From: Cellulomonas shaoxiangyii
GTDB lineage: Bacteria > Actinomycetota > Actinomycetes > Actinomycetales > Cellulomonadaceae
Reading direction: 5' to 3'
Assembly: GCF_004798685.1 (NCBI RefSeq)
Contig: NZ_CP039291.1
Coordinates: 2,914,001-2,978,000 of the forward strand
DNA length: 64,000 nt
In this document: positions 20,221 through 28,312 of the stretch, one piece after another
Layout of the letters: the number at the start of each line of letters is the position of its first letter
Position numbering within the stretch: position 1 is the stretch's first letter
Translations under genes and position numbers: made by a program
The notes under the pieces: model-generated
What the model was told of the DNA's origin: nothing
What the model saw: only the letters and a program-made list of their open reading frames with translations
Database searches by the model: none

Positions 20221-20247
20221 GACCATCCGACTACCAGTCGGCCGGTC
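20221..20247. promoter_or_regulatory. Imperfect palindrome between lpqY-like gene and fumC
   Basis: GACC-at-CCGACT, an ACC centre and AGTCGG-cc-GGTC form a 27-bp inverted repeat with perfect 6-bp inner arms. It lies 32 bp before the lipoprotein gene, at the position of its likely promoter. It may be an operator for a sugar-responsive repressor; no regulator gene is adjacent. Confidence 0.35.
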
Positions 20248-20293
20248 CCGCCACCCGAGCGGACGCCGGCCCTCGGAGTGGGAGGATCGGGCC

Positions 20294-21781
20294 ATGGCTT
20301 CCAGCACCGGTCCCGACGTCGCGGCTGGCCCCGACGGGTCGGCCACCTCCCCCGACACCCGCTCCGGCGGCTCGTCCGCCGACGCGCAGCCCGCGTACCG
20401 CATCGAGCACGACACGATGGGCGAGGTCCGCGTCCCCGCGGACGCGCTCTACCGTGCGCAGACGCAGCGCGCGGTCGAGAACTTCCCCATCTCCGGCAGC
20501 ACGCTCGAGCGCGGCCACGTCGAGGCGCTCGCACGCGTGAAGAAGGCCGCGGCCCGCGCGAACGCCGAGCTCGGCGTCCTCCCGCAGGACGTCGCGGACG
20601 CGATCGTCGCCGCGGCGGACGAGGTCGCGAGCGGCGTGCACGACGCGCACTTCCCCGTGGACGTCTACCAGACGGGCTCGGGCACGAGCTCGAACATGAA
20701 CACGAACGAGGTCCTGGCGACGCTGGCCACGCGCCGGCTGGGCCGCGCCGTGCACCCGAACGACCACGTCAACGCGTCGCAGTCCTCGAACGACGTCTTC
20801 CCGACGTCGGTGCACGTGGCCGCCACCGCCGGCGTCGTGCGCGACCTGGTGCCGGCGCTCGAGCACCTCGCGGGTGCGCTCGCGGAGAAGGCGTCCGCGT
20901 GGGCCGAGGTCGTCAAGGCCGGTCGCACGCACCTCATGGACGCGACCCCGGTGACCCTCGGCCAGGAGTTCGGCGGCTACGCGGCTGCCGTGCGCTACGG
21001 CGTCGAGCGGCTGCAGGCCGCGCTCCCCCGCGCCGCGGAGGTGCCGCTGGGCGGCACGGCCGTCGGCACGGGCATCAACACGCCGGCGGGCTTCCCGCAG
21101 CGGGTCATCGCGCTGCTCGTCGAGGACACGGGCCTGCCGCTGACCGAGGCGCGCGACCACTTCGAGGCGCAGAGCTCGCGCGACGGGCTCGTCGAGCTGT
21201 CGGGCGCGCTGCGCACCATCGCGGTGAGCCTGACGAAGATCTGCAACGACCTGCGCTGGATGGGCTCGGGCCCGAACACGGGCCTCGGCGAGCTGGCGAT
21301 CCCCGACCTGCAGCCGGGCTCGTCGATCATGCCCGGCAAGGTGAACCCCGTCGTGCCCGAGGCCGTGCTGATGGTCTGCTCGCGCGTCGTCGGCAACGAC
21401 GCGACGGTCGCGTGGGCGGGCGCGAGCGGCTCGTTCGAGCTCAACGTGCAGATCCCCGTCATCGCGTCGGCCGTGCTGGAGTCGGTGCGGCTGCTCGCGA
21501 ACGCCTCGCGGGTGCTCGCGGACCGCACGGTCGCCGGCCTGACGCCGAACGTGGCGCACGCCCGGGAGCTGGCCGAGTCCTCGCCGTCGATCGTCACGCC
21601 CCTCAACCGTGTCATCGGGTACGAGGCCGCCGCGGCCATCGCGAAGCACGCCGTGAAGGCGGGCGTCACGGTCCGCCAGGCGACGATCGACCTCGGCCAC
21701 GTCGAGCGCGGGGACCTCACGCTGGAGCAGCTCGACGCGGCGCTCGACGTGCTGGCGATGACGCGCCCGCCGCAGGCCTGA
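20294..21781 (+). CDS. fumC: Class II fumarate hydratase
   Basis: TCA-cycle enzyme converting fumarate to L-malate, iron-independent class II, 495 residues. The family signature [11 protein letters not shown] starts at residue 342 and carries the catalytic serine loop. [14 protein letters not shown] and the conserved [19 protein letters not shown] are intact. The first 35 residues are a Ser/Gly/Asp-rich extension not found in shorter homologues. The ATG has GGAGGAT nine bases upstream, which supports keeping that extension. A very strong hairpin follows the gene. It is transcribed alone and is divergent from the sugar importer. Confidence 0.97.
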   Translation: MASSTGPDVAAGPDGSATSPDTRSGGSSADAQPAYRIEHDTMGEVRVPADALYRAQTQRAVENFPISGSTLERGHVEALARVKKAAARANAELGVLPQDVADAIVAAADEVASGVHDAHFPVDVYQTGSGTSSNMNTNEVLATLATRRLGRAVHPNDHVNASQSSNDVFPTSVHVAATAGVVRDLVPALEHLAGALAEKASAWAEVVKAGRTHLMDATPVTLGQEFGGYAAAVRYGVERLQAALPRAAEVPLGGTAVGTGINTPAGFPQRVIALLVEDTGLPLTEARDHFEAQSSRDGLVELSGALRTIAVSLTKICNDLRWMGSGPNTGLGELAIPDLQPGSSIMPGKVNPVVPEAVLMVCSRVVGNDATVAWAGASGSFELNVQIPVIASAVLESVRLLANASRVLADRTVAGLTPNVAHARELAESSPSIVTPLNRVIGYEAAAAIAKHAVKAGVTVRQATIDLGHVERGDLTLEQLDAALDVLAMTRPPQA

Positions 21782-21793
21782 CCCGCTCGACCC

Positions 21794-21826
21794 GACGGCC
21801 CGCCCGGTACCACCGGGCGGGCCGTC
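21794..21826 (+). terminator. fumC terminator
   Basis: Perfect 15-bp arms GACGGCCCGCCCGGT and ACCGGGCGGGCCGTC are separated by three bases, starting 13 bp after the fumC stop. No U-tract follows, as usual at this GC content. Confidence 0.85.
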
Positions 21827-21855
21827 GTCGTCCGGCGCAGAAAGTTTCTGCGACC

Positions 21856-21890
21856 GCACCCCAACGTTTCGCCCGTGTCCGGACCGTGAC
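21856..21890 (+). repeat. Copy 1 of a 35-bp element upstream of the permease pairs
   Basis: This 35-bp sequence (core CCCCAACGTTTCGCCCG) recurs at 28174-28208 with a single mismatch at its 27th base. Both copies lie upstream of a type-A permease and of a conserved CCTAGCCTG. The distance from the element to CCTAGCCTG differs by 11 bp between copies, about one helical turn. It may be a promoter -35 region or an activator/repressor site, or simply a remnant of the duplication. Confidence 0.8.
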
Positions 21891-21923
21891 CCGCACGCGC
21901 CCCTGCGCCCGCGGGCCGGTCCC

Positions 21924-21929
21924 TAGCCT
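21924..21929 (+). promoter_or_regulatory. Candidate -10 of permease pair 1
   Basis: TAGCCT inside a CCTAGCCTG that is conserved before both permease pairs. It ends 53 bp before the GTG start, while copy 2 ends 54 bp before its start, so the spacing is conserved. Confidence 0.5.
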
Positions 21930-21982
21930 GGTCGCGACCACGCCGGGCGACGTCGCCCGGGCCGACGCGAGGGGGGGACCAC

Positions 21983-24900
21983 GTGGGCTGGCGGCTGCGC
22001 GTGCTGACCGGCCGGCTGCGGGACCAGGCGGCGGTCGTCGCGACGGTCACGCTGGTCGCGCTCGTCGCCACGACGCTGCTCGGCACGTTCGCGCTCCTGC
22101 TCGACGGCGCGTCGCACGACGCCCTCGACGAGGCGCTGCACCGGGCGGACGAGGAGGACGTGCGGATCGACGCGGTCGTGCGCGTCAACGGGGGCGACGT
22201 CGGGTCCGTCCTCGCCACGGCGCACGACACGCTCGGCCGGGTGCTGGGCGCGCTGGACGCCGACGAGCAGGTCTGGCTCACCGGCGGGCTGCACTGGCTG
22301 CCCGGCCTGGCACGCGAGGACCGCATGGCGCCGCTCGCGTACGCGGCCGACTACCCCGCCGCGCCCGAGCACGTCGAGCTCGTGGCGGGCGCGTGGCCGG
22401 ACCGCGCGCGCGACGACGCCGGGCGGCTGCTCGTCGCCGTGCCCGCCGTCGCGGCCGAGGAGTACGGCTGGGCGGTCGGCACGGAGATCGCCGCGGGCGC
22501 CGGCCCGCGCGAGGGCCCCGACACGTGGGTCGTCGCGGGTGTGCACGCGCTCGTCGGCCCGCCCGGCACGTGGGACCGCGACCGCCTGGGCGGGCGGATG
22601 CACGACCCGCGGCACCCGGTGCCCGGCGGGGGCGGCGTCGTGACGACCGACGGGTGGGGGCCGATGCTCGTCGCGCCCGGCGCGCTCACGGCCACGGGCG
22701 CCGTCGAGACCGTGCAGACGACCGTGGTGCCGCGCCTGTCGGGGGCGCCGCGCGGGGCCGTGGCCGCGCTGCGCGCCGCGGTCGACGACGCACAGCTCGC
22801 GATGACGTCGGCCCTCGACGCCACGCCCGCCAACGCCCGCGTCAGCACGGTCGTGCACCGCACGATCGACGCGACGTGGCGCGAGCTGGCGGTCACCCGG
22901 GTCGCCGTCGTCGTCGTCGGGCTGCTCCTGGGCGTCCTCGCGGCGACCGTCATGCTGCTCGCCGCCGGTCTGCTCGGCGAGCGCCGCGCCACGGAGAGCC
23001 TGCTGCTGGTCTCGCGCGGCGCCGCCGCACGCCAGCTGCGCTCGCTCGCCGCCCTCGAGGCCGCCGCGCTCGCGGCCGGGACCACGCTCGTCGCGCCCTG
23101 GCTCGCGCTCGGCACCTACGGGTGGCTCGTGTCCCGCGGGCTGCTCGGCCCCGCGGGCTTCCGCGTCCCGGCGGTCCCGCCCCTCGCCGCGGTCGCGACG
23201 TGCGCGGTCGTCGCGGCCGTGCTGGCGGTCGCCGTCGTGCTGCCGCAGTGGCGCACGGCCGCGTCGACCCGCGCCGGGCGGGCGCGCCTCGCACGTGCCG
23301 GCGCGGACCTCGCGCTCGTGGTCGTCGCGGCCGTCGCGCTGTGGCAGCTGCTCTCGTACGGCGGGCCGCTGCCCGGCGGCGTGCCCCGCGTGGACCCGGT
23401 GCTCGCCGTGGCACCCGCGCTCGTCGCCGTCGGCGGCGCCGTGCTCGCGCTGCGGCTGGTGCGGCCCGTCGGCGCCGCGGCCGACGCGCTCGCCCGGCGC
23501 AGCCGCTCCCTCGTCGGGCCCGTCGCCGCCTGGCAGGTGGCGCGCCGGCCCGCGACGGCGTCGGGCGCCGTGCTCGTGCTCGCCGTCGCGGTGGGGTGCG
23601 CGACGTTCGCGCAGTCGTTCCAGGCCACGTGGCGCACGTCCCAGGTCGAGCAGGTCGACCTGGCCGTCGCCGCCGACGTGCGCGTCGACGACCTGGGCGG
23701 CGACGGCGTCGCGAGCGCCCGGACCGTCGACGACGTGCTCGCGGCGCACCCGGGCGCCGTGGCGGTCCCGGTCCTCGACCGCACCGCGATGATCGGCGCG
23801 GCCGTCAGCGCCGGCGACGACGTCACGGCCTCCGGCCGCGACGCGCACCTGGTCGCCGTCGACACGACGCGGCCCGAGCTGCTGCGCGGGCGCACCGACG
23901 TGCCGTGGGCGGACGTGCTCGCCGACCTCGCCCCACCACCCCCGCCGGCCGAGGACGACCCGTCGCTGACCGCTCCGGTGCCGCTGCCGGGCGACCCGCG
24001 GTGGATCGTCCTCGACGTCACCCCCACGGCCACCCTGCCCGCGACCGGCCAGGTGTTCCTGTCGTTCGCCCTGCGGGACGCGCGCGGCGTGCACGCGTGG
24101 ACCCACGCGACGCTGCCGGCCCTCGACGCGCCGCTCGAGGTCGCGATGGGCGTGCCGGCGCTCGCCCTGCCCGTGGAGCTGGTGGGCGTCACGGCGCGCG
24201 TCGTGGTCGAGGAGCCGGCGGCGCCGCCCGGCGGCGGCTACTCGGAGGACGAGGTGCACCTGGCGCTCACGTCCGTGCGCGCGGTGGACCGGGCGCAGGA
24301 CGCGGACTGGCTGGACGCCGGGACCGTCCCGTCGACCCCCGTCGCGATCGGGGCCGTCCGCTGGGGCGGCACCGCCACGACGGCGCTCGACGACGCGCCG
24401 CTGCGGCTGCGCCCGCAGGCCCCCGACGCCACGACGATCGGCGGGCGGGTCGACCTGACGGGCACGTGGTCCGACGCGGGCGGCACGCTCGCCGCGACGG
24501 CATGGGAGCCGGCGCGAGGTGTGCCCGCCGTGCTCGCGCGGCCGCTCGCCGACGAGCTCGCGCTCGGCACGGGCGACGCCGTCGTGCTCAGGGTCGGAGA
24601 GACGCGCGTGCGGGCGCTGGTCGCGCGCGTCGTGCCCCACCTGCCCGGTACGCCGCGCGGCACGGACGTGCTCGTCGACTCCGGGTCGCTCGCACGTGCG
24701 CTGGCCGACGCCGGCAGCATCTCCCAGCAGGTCGACGGGTGGTGGGTGGCCGCGCCGCGGGTCGGCGACGCCCGCGCCGTCGGCGCGGACCTGGTGGCCG
24801 CCGCGGCCGGCGAGGTGACCGTCCGTGCCGACGCCGCGGCCGCGGCGACCCGCGGCCCCCTGCGCGTCGCCGTGCCCGTGGCCCTCGTCCTGGTGACGCT

Positions 24901-25297
24901 CGCCTCGGGGGTGCTCGTCCTCGTCGGCATGGGCGCGAGCGCCGGGGTGGCGCTGCGCGGGCGGCGGCTCGAGCTCGCCCGCCTACAGGCGCTCGGCGCC
25001 GACCGGCGCGCCCTCGTCCGCGCGCTCGTGCTCGAGAACGCCCTGCTCGTGGGCCTGGGCGCGGCCGCCGGGCTCGCCGTCGGCGCGCTCCTCGGGCACG
25101 TCGTCGGGCCGGTCCTGACGACGTCGCCGGAGGGGCGGCGCCCGCTCCCGCCGCCCCGCGTGGTGTGGGACTGGCTCGCGCAGGGCGGGCTCGTGAGCGC
25201 GCTCGCGGTCGGCGCGTGCGTCACCGTCGCGGTCGTCGGGACGCTGCTCGTGCGGCGTACGACAGGTGCGCTGCTGAGGCTGGGGGACGACCGATGA
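21983..25297 (+). CDS. Giant FtsX-type ABC permease, type A, copy 1
   Basis: Membrane protein of 1104 residues. An N-terminal helix (about residues 15-38) is followed by a large extracytoplasmic domain. A first FtsX-like block lies around residues 295-440, with the coupling segment GERRATESLLLVSRGAAARQ. Further helices and a second large extracytoplasmic part of about 350 residues follow. The final FtsX block carries RRLELARLQALGADRRALVRAL, and the protein ends ALLRLGDDR. The fold suggests a MacB/LolC-like mechanotransmission permease. The GTG start aligns exactly with the paralogous gene at 28313. The next gene overlaps by four bases. Its client is unknown. Confidence 0.88.
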   Translation: MGWRLRVLTGRLRDQAAVVATVTLVALVATTLLGTFALLLDGASHDALDEALHRADEEDVRIDAVVRVNGGDVGSVLATAHDTLGRVLGALDADEQVWLTGGLHWLPGLAREDRMAPLAYAADYPAAPEHVELVAGAWPDRARDDAGRLLVAVPAVAAEEYGWAVGTEIAAGAGPREGPDTWVVAGVHALVGPPGTWDRDRLGGRMHDPRHPVPGGGGVVTTDGWGPMLVAPGALTATGAVETVQTTVVPRLSGAPRGAVAALRAAVDDAQLAMTSALDATPANARVSTVVHRTIDATWRELAVTRVAVVVVGLLLGVLAATVMLLAAGLLGERRATESLLLVSRGAAARQLRSLAALEAAALAAGTTLVAPWLALGTYGWLVSRGLLGPAGFRVPAVPPLAAVATCAVVAAVLAVAVVLPQWRTAASTRAGRARLARAGADLALVVVAAVALWQLLSYGGPLPGGVPRVDPVLAVAPALVAVGGAVLALRLVRPVGAAADALARRSRSLVGPVAAWQVARRPATASGAVLVLAVAVGCATFAQSFQATWRTSQVEQVDLAVAADVRVDDLGGDGVASARTVDDVLAAHPGAVAVPVLDRTAMIGAAVSAGDDVTASGRDAHLVAVDTTRPELLRGRTDVPWADVLADLAPPPPPAEDDPSLTAPVPLPGDPRWIVLDVTPTATLPATGQVFLSFALRDARGVHAWTHATLPALDAPLEVAMGVPALALPVELVGVTARVVVEEPAAPPGGGYSEDEVHLALTSVRAVDRAQDADWLDAGTVPSTPVAIGAVRWGGTATTALDDAPLRLRPQAPDATTIGGRVDLTGTWSDAGGTLAATAWEPARGVPAVLARPLADELALGTGDAVVLRVGETRVRALVARVVPHLPGTPRGTDVLVDSGSLARALADAGSISQQVDGWWVAAPRVGDARAVGADLVAAAAGEVTVRADAAAAATRGPLRVAVPVALVLVTLASGVLVLVGMGASAGVALRGRRLELARLQALGADRRALVRALVLENALLVGLGAAAGLAVGALLGHVVGPVLTTSPEGRRPLPPPRVVWDWLAQGGLVSALAVGACVTVAVVGTLLVRRTTGALLRLGDDR

Positions 25298-28080
25298 CGA
25301 CCCCGGGGACCCGCGTGCGCGCCACGACCGCCGGCGCCCTGCTGCTGGGCCGGCGGCGGGCGGCGCAGGACGCGGGCCTGCTCGCCGGCACCGCGCTGCT
25401 GCTGCTCGGGGCGCTGCTGCTGGCGCTGGCGCTGCCGCGGCTCGTCGACCGCGCCGCCGACAGCGCTGCGCGCGTCTCCGTCGAGCGCGCGGGCACGGCC
25501 GCCGACGTCGTGGCCAGCCCGCAGGGCACCGCGCGCGACCTGCTGGGGCCGGCATCGGCGACCGCCGGGTGGCTCGCCGCCGAGTTCCCCACGGGGCTCG
25601 GCCCACGCACCGCGTCCGCGCGGTCGGCGACGTTCGTCGTGCCCGGTCCGCGCCACGAGTTCCTCAGCCGGGTCGCGCTCGTCCTGCCCGTGGAGGACGA
25701 GGACCGCGACGCAGGCCTCGTGCGGTGGGTCGCCGGCACCGCGCCGCAGCCGGTGCCCGAGGAGCTGCTCCCCGGCCCCGAGCGCCCCGACCTGCCCTCG
25801 CGCGTCGAGGTGGGGATGAGCGCCGCGGCAGCGCAGACCCTCGGCGTGCGCGTGGACGACGGACCGTTCCTCGTCGAGCGGAGCCGGACGCGTGACCGCG
25901 TCGACACCCTGCTCGTCGTCACGGGGCTGTACGAGCCCCTCGACCCGGGCCACACGGCGTGGCGGGACCTGCCCGAGCTCGTCGACGTCGTGCCCGTCAG
26001 CACGGCGTCCGACGTCGACACCCTCGTGGGGCTCTACGTGCCGCCGGAGGTGGTGTCCGACCTGACGACCGTCGTGCCCGTGGAGCAGCTGCGCACGACC
26101 GTGCGCGCGCCCGTCGACACGACGCACGCCACGCTCGCCGACCTGCGCGCGCTGCGGCGCACGGTGCTGCACGTCGCCGCGACGTCCGGCCGGGTGAGCA
26201 CCGACCTGCCCGCGGTGCTCGACGCCTTCGAGGCCCGGCTCGTCGCGGCGCGCGCGCAGGCGTCGCTGACGATCATCGGGATCGCCGCCACGGCCGCGCT
26301 GTGCCTCGTGCTCGCCGGCGGCCTGCTCGCCGGGCGGCGCCGGGTGCTGCTGGCGGCCGAGCGGGCGCGCGGTGCGTCGCTCGCGTCGGTGGTCGTGCGG
26401 GCGCTCGCCGAGACCGTGCCGCTCGTGCTCCTGACCGCCGCCGTGGCCGTCGCGGTGGTCCTCGCGACGCTGCCCGGCGCGACCGGCACCGCGGCGGTCG
26501 CCGTCGGGGTCGCGGCCGTCGCGGTGCTCGCGCCGGCGGTCCTCGCCGCGCACGCGGCCGCGTCCGCGTGGACGCGCCGCCGGGTGCCGACGGACGCGGA
26601 GGAGCGCGCGCACCTCGCGACGCTGCGCACGGCGCGGCGCGTCACCCTCGAGCTGCTCGTGGTCGTCCTCGCCGCGGCCGCCGTCGTCTCGGTGCGCCGA
26701 CGCGGGCTCGTGCCGGTGGGCGACGGTGACGTCGACCCGCTGCTGGCGGCGGCCCCGGTGCTCGCCGCCGCGGCGGCCGCGCTGGTCCTGGTGCGCGTCG
26801 CGCCCGCGGCGGTCCGGGCGGCGGGCCGGGTCGCCGCCCGGTCGCGCGGCCTCGCGGCACCGCTCGCCGCGGCGCGGGCGCAGGGCGCGGCCACGGCCGT
26901 GACGCCGCTGCTCGCCGTGACGGTCGCGGTCGCGCTCGTGGTGCTGTCCGGCACGCTCGTGCAGAGCGTGCGCGCCGGCCAGGAGGACGCGGCGGACCTG
27001 CGCGTGGGCGCCGACGTCCGCCTCGACGGACGCCTCGACCGCGAGGTGGGACGGGCTGCGCTCGCGGCGCTGCCCGACGCGCCGGGCGTCGACGCGGTGG
27101 TGCGGGGCAACCAGCTCACCGGACGCACGGTGGGGTCCGGCCTGGGGCTGAGCGCGACCCTCCTCGTGGTCGACGCCCCCGAGCTCGCCCGCGTCCGCGC
27201 GGCCCGCGGCCTGCCCGTCGACCCGGGCCTGGCGGCGCTCGGCACGCCCGGCACGGACGCCGGCACCCCCGTGCCCGCGCTCCTGAGCCCGGCGCTCGTC
27301 GAGCGGCTCGCGGCCCACCCGACCGAGGGCGGCCTGCGCATCGGCGTCGTCAACGACGCCGTCACCGTGGACGTGCGCGGCACCACCGACCTGCTGCCCG
27401 ACGGGGGCGCGCCGCCGCTCGACGCCCGCGCGGCCGCGCCCGTCCCCCTCGAGGACGACGGCGTCGTGGTCGTCGACCGCGACGCGCTGGCCGCCACCGG
27501 CGTCGCGGTGCCCACCCCGGACCGCGCCTGGGTGAGCGGCCCGGGCGCCGAGGCCGCCGTCGACGCGCTCGGACTGCCGCCCGCGACCGCCTCCGGCATC
27601 ACCGTCACGACGCGGGACGGCTGGGCGCGCGCGTGGGCCGGCGACCCGCTGACCGAGGCGCTGGCGACGCTGCAGACCGCGGGCGTGGGCGTGCTCGCGC
27701 TGCTGCTCGTGCTCACCCTCGTCCTCGTCGTCGTCGCGACGTCCCGCGAGCGCGGCCGCACGCTGTCGACCCTGCGCACGCTCGGCCTCGACGCCCGCAC
27801 GGCGCGCGCCGCGACGCTCGGGGAGCTGGCGCCGCTGGTCGTGGGCGGTCTGCTCGGCGGCGCCGTGATCGGCCTCGTCGTGCCGTGGCTCGTCACCGAC
27901 GCGCTGGGCCTGCCGTGGCTGACCGGCGACCCCCGCGGCGGGCACGTCGTGCCGGCCGTGTGGCCGGTGCTCCTGGCCGCCGGCGCGCTGCTCGCCGCGC
28001 TCACCGTCGCGGTCGCGGTCGAGCAGCTGGTGCGCCGTCGCGACCGGCTCGGCGAGGTGCTGCGGGTCGGCGACCGATGA
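25294..28080 (+). CDS. Giant FtsX-type ABC permease, type B, copy 1
   Basis: Membrane protein of 928 residues, partner of the type-A permease and its paralogue in overall plan but clearly distinct in sequence. It begins with AAQDAGLLAGTALLLLGALL and then an extracytoplasmic domain. A central FtsX block holds [20 protein letters not shown], and a further helix bundle and a second outer domain follow. The C-terminal block contains SRERGRTLSTLRTLGLDA and the protein ends DRLGEVLRVGDR. Start and stop overlaps with the type-A gene indicate a co-translated pair. A perfect hairpin follows the stop, so pair 1 is probably a separate transcript from pair 2. Confidence 0.87.
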   Translation: MTTPGTRVRATTAGALLLGRRRAAQDAGLLAGTALLLLGALLLALALPRLVDRAADSAARVSVERAGTAADVVASPQGTARDLLGPASATAGWLAAEFPTGLGPRTASARSATFVVPGPRHEFLSRVALVLPVEDEDRDAGLVRWVAGTAPQPVPEELLPGPERPDLPSRVEVGMSAAAAQTLGVRVDDGPFLVERSRTRDRVDTLLVVTGLYEPLDPGHTAWRDLPELVDVVPVSTASDVDTLVGLYVPPEVVSDLTTVVPVEQLRTTVRAPVDTTHATLADLRALRRTVLHVAATSGRVSTDLPAVLDAFEARLVAARAQASLTIIGIAATAALCLVLAGGLLAGRRRVLLAAERARGASLASVVVRALAETVPLVLLTAAVAVAVVLATLPGATGTAAVAVGVAAVAVLAPAVLAAHAAASAWTRRRVPTDAEERAHLATLRTARRVTLELLVVVLAAAAVVSVRRRGLVPVGDGDVDPLLAAAPVLAAAAAALVLVRVAPAAVRAAGRVAARSRGLAAPLAAARAQGAATAVTPLLAVTVAVALVVLSGTLVQSVRAGQEDAADLRVGADVRLDGRLDREVGRAALAALPDAPGVDAVVRGNQLTGRTVGSGLGLSATLLVVDAPELARVRAARGLPVDPGLAALGTPGTDAGTPVPALLSPALVERLAAHPTEGGLRIGVVNDAVTVDVRGTTDLLPDGGAPPLDARAAAPVPLEDDGVVVVDRDALAATGVAVPTPDRAWVSGPGAEAAVDALGLPPATASGITVTTRDGWARAWAGDPLTEALATLQTAGVGVLALLLVLTLVLVVVATSRERGRTLSTLRTLGLDARTARAATLGELAPLVVGGLLGGAVIGLVVPWLVTDALGLPWLTGDPRGGHVVPAVWPVLLAAGALLAALTVAVAVEQLVRRRDRLGEVLRVGDR

Positions 28081-28114
28081 GCCGTGCACGGCGCCCGGTA
28101 GACCGCCCGGTGGA

Positions 28115-28138
28115 CCGCCCGGCGGCACCGCCGGGCGG
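28115..28138 (+). terminator. Terminator after permease pair 1
   Basis: CCGCCCGGCGG and CCGCCGGGCGG form an 11-bp inverted repeat with a two-base centre, 34 bp after the type-B stop. The real loop would open to about six bases. It separates the two permease pairs. Confidence 0.7.
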
Positions 28139-28173
28139 CGCACCGCCCGCTGCGCCCGGAACATCCGGCTGCG

Positions 28174-28208
28174 GCACCCCAACGTTTCGCCCGTGTCCGT
28201 ACCGTGAC
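28174..28208 (+). repeat. Copy 2 of the 35-bp element upstream of permease pair 2
   Basis: It is identical to the copy at 21856-21890 at 34 of 35 positions (T instead of G at the 27th). It lies 45 bp before TAGCCT, compared with 34 bp for copy 1. Confidence 0.8.
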
Positions 28209-28252
28209 GTGGCTCCCGGGCCGAATCGATCCAGGTGCTCCGACCCGGCTCC

Positions 28253-28258
28253 TAGCCT
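28253..28258 (+). promoter_or_regulatory. Candidate -10 of permease pair 2
   Basis: TAGCCT lies in the same CCTAGCCTG context as at 21924. It ends 54 bp before the GTG start of the second type-A permease. Confidence 0.5.
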
Positions 28259-28312
28259 GAGCGCGCTGCAGGCCCGGCGGACGACCCCCGAGCCGTGACG
28301 AGGGGTGGCGAC

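Noticed and set aside
19927..28080. An uninterrupted plus-strand frame of more than 2700 codons, suggesting a giant protein.
   Set aside because: Only the last 929 codons are a real gene. The rest is the Arg/Ala/Gly-rich shadow of fumC, the sugar-binding gene and the first permease, caused by the scarcity of stop codons at this GC content.
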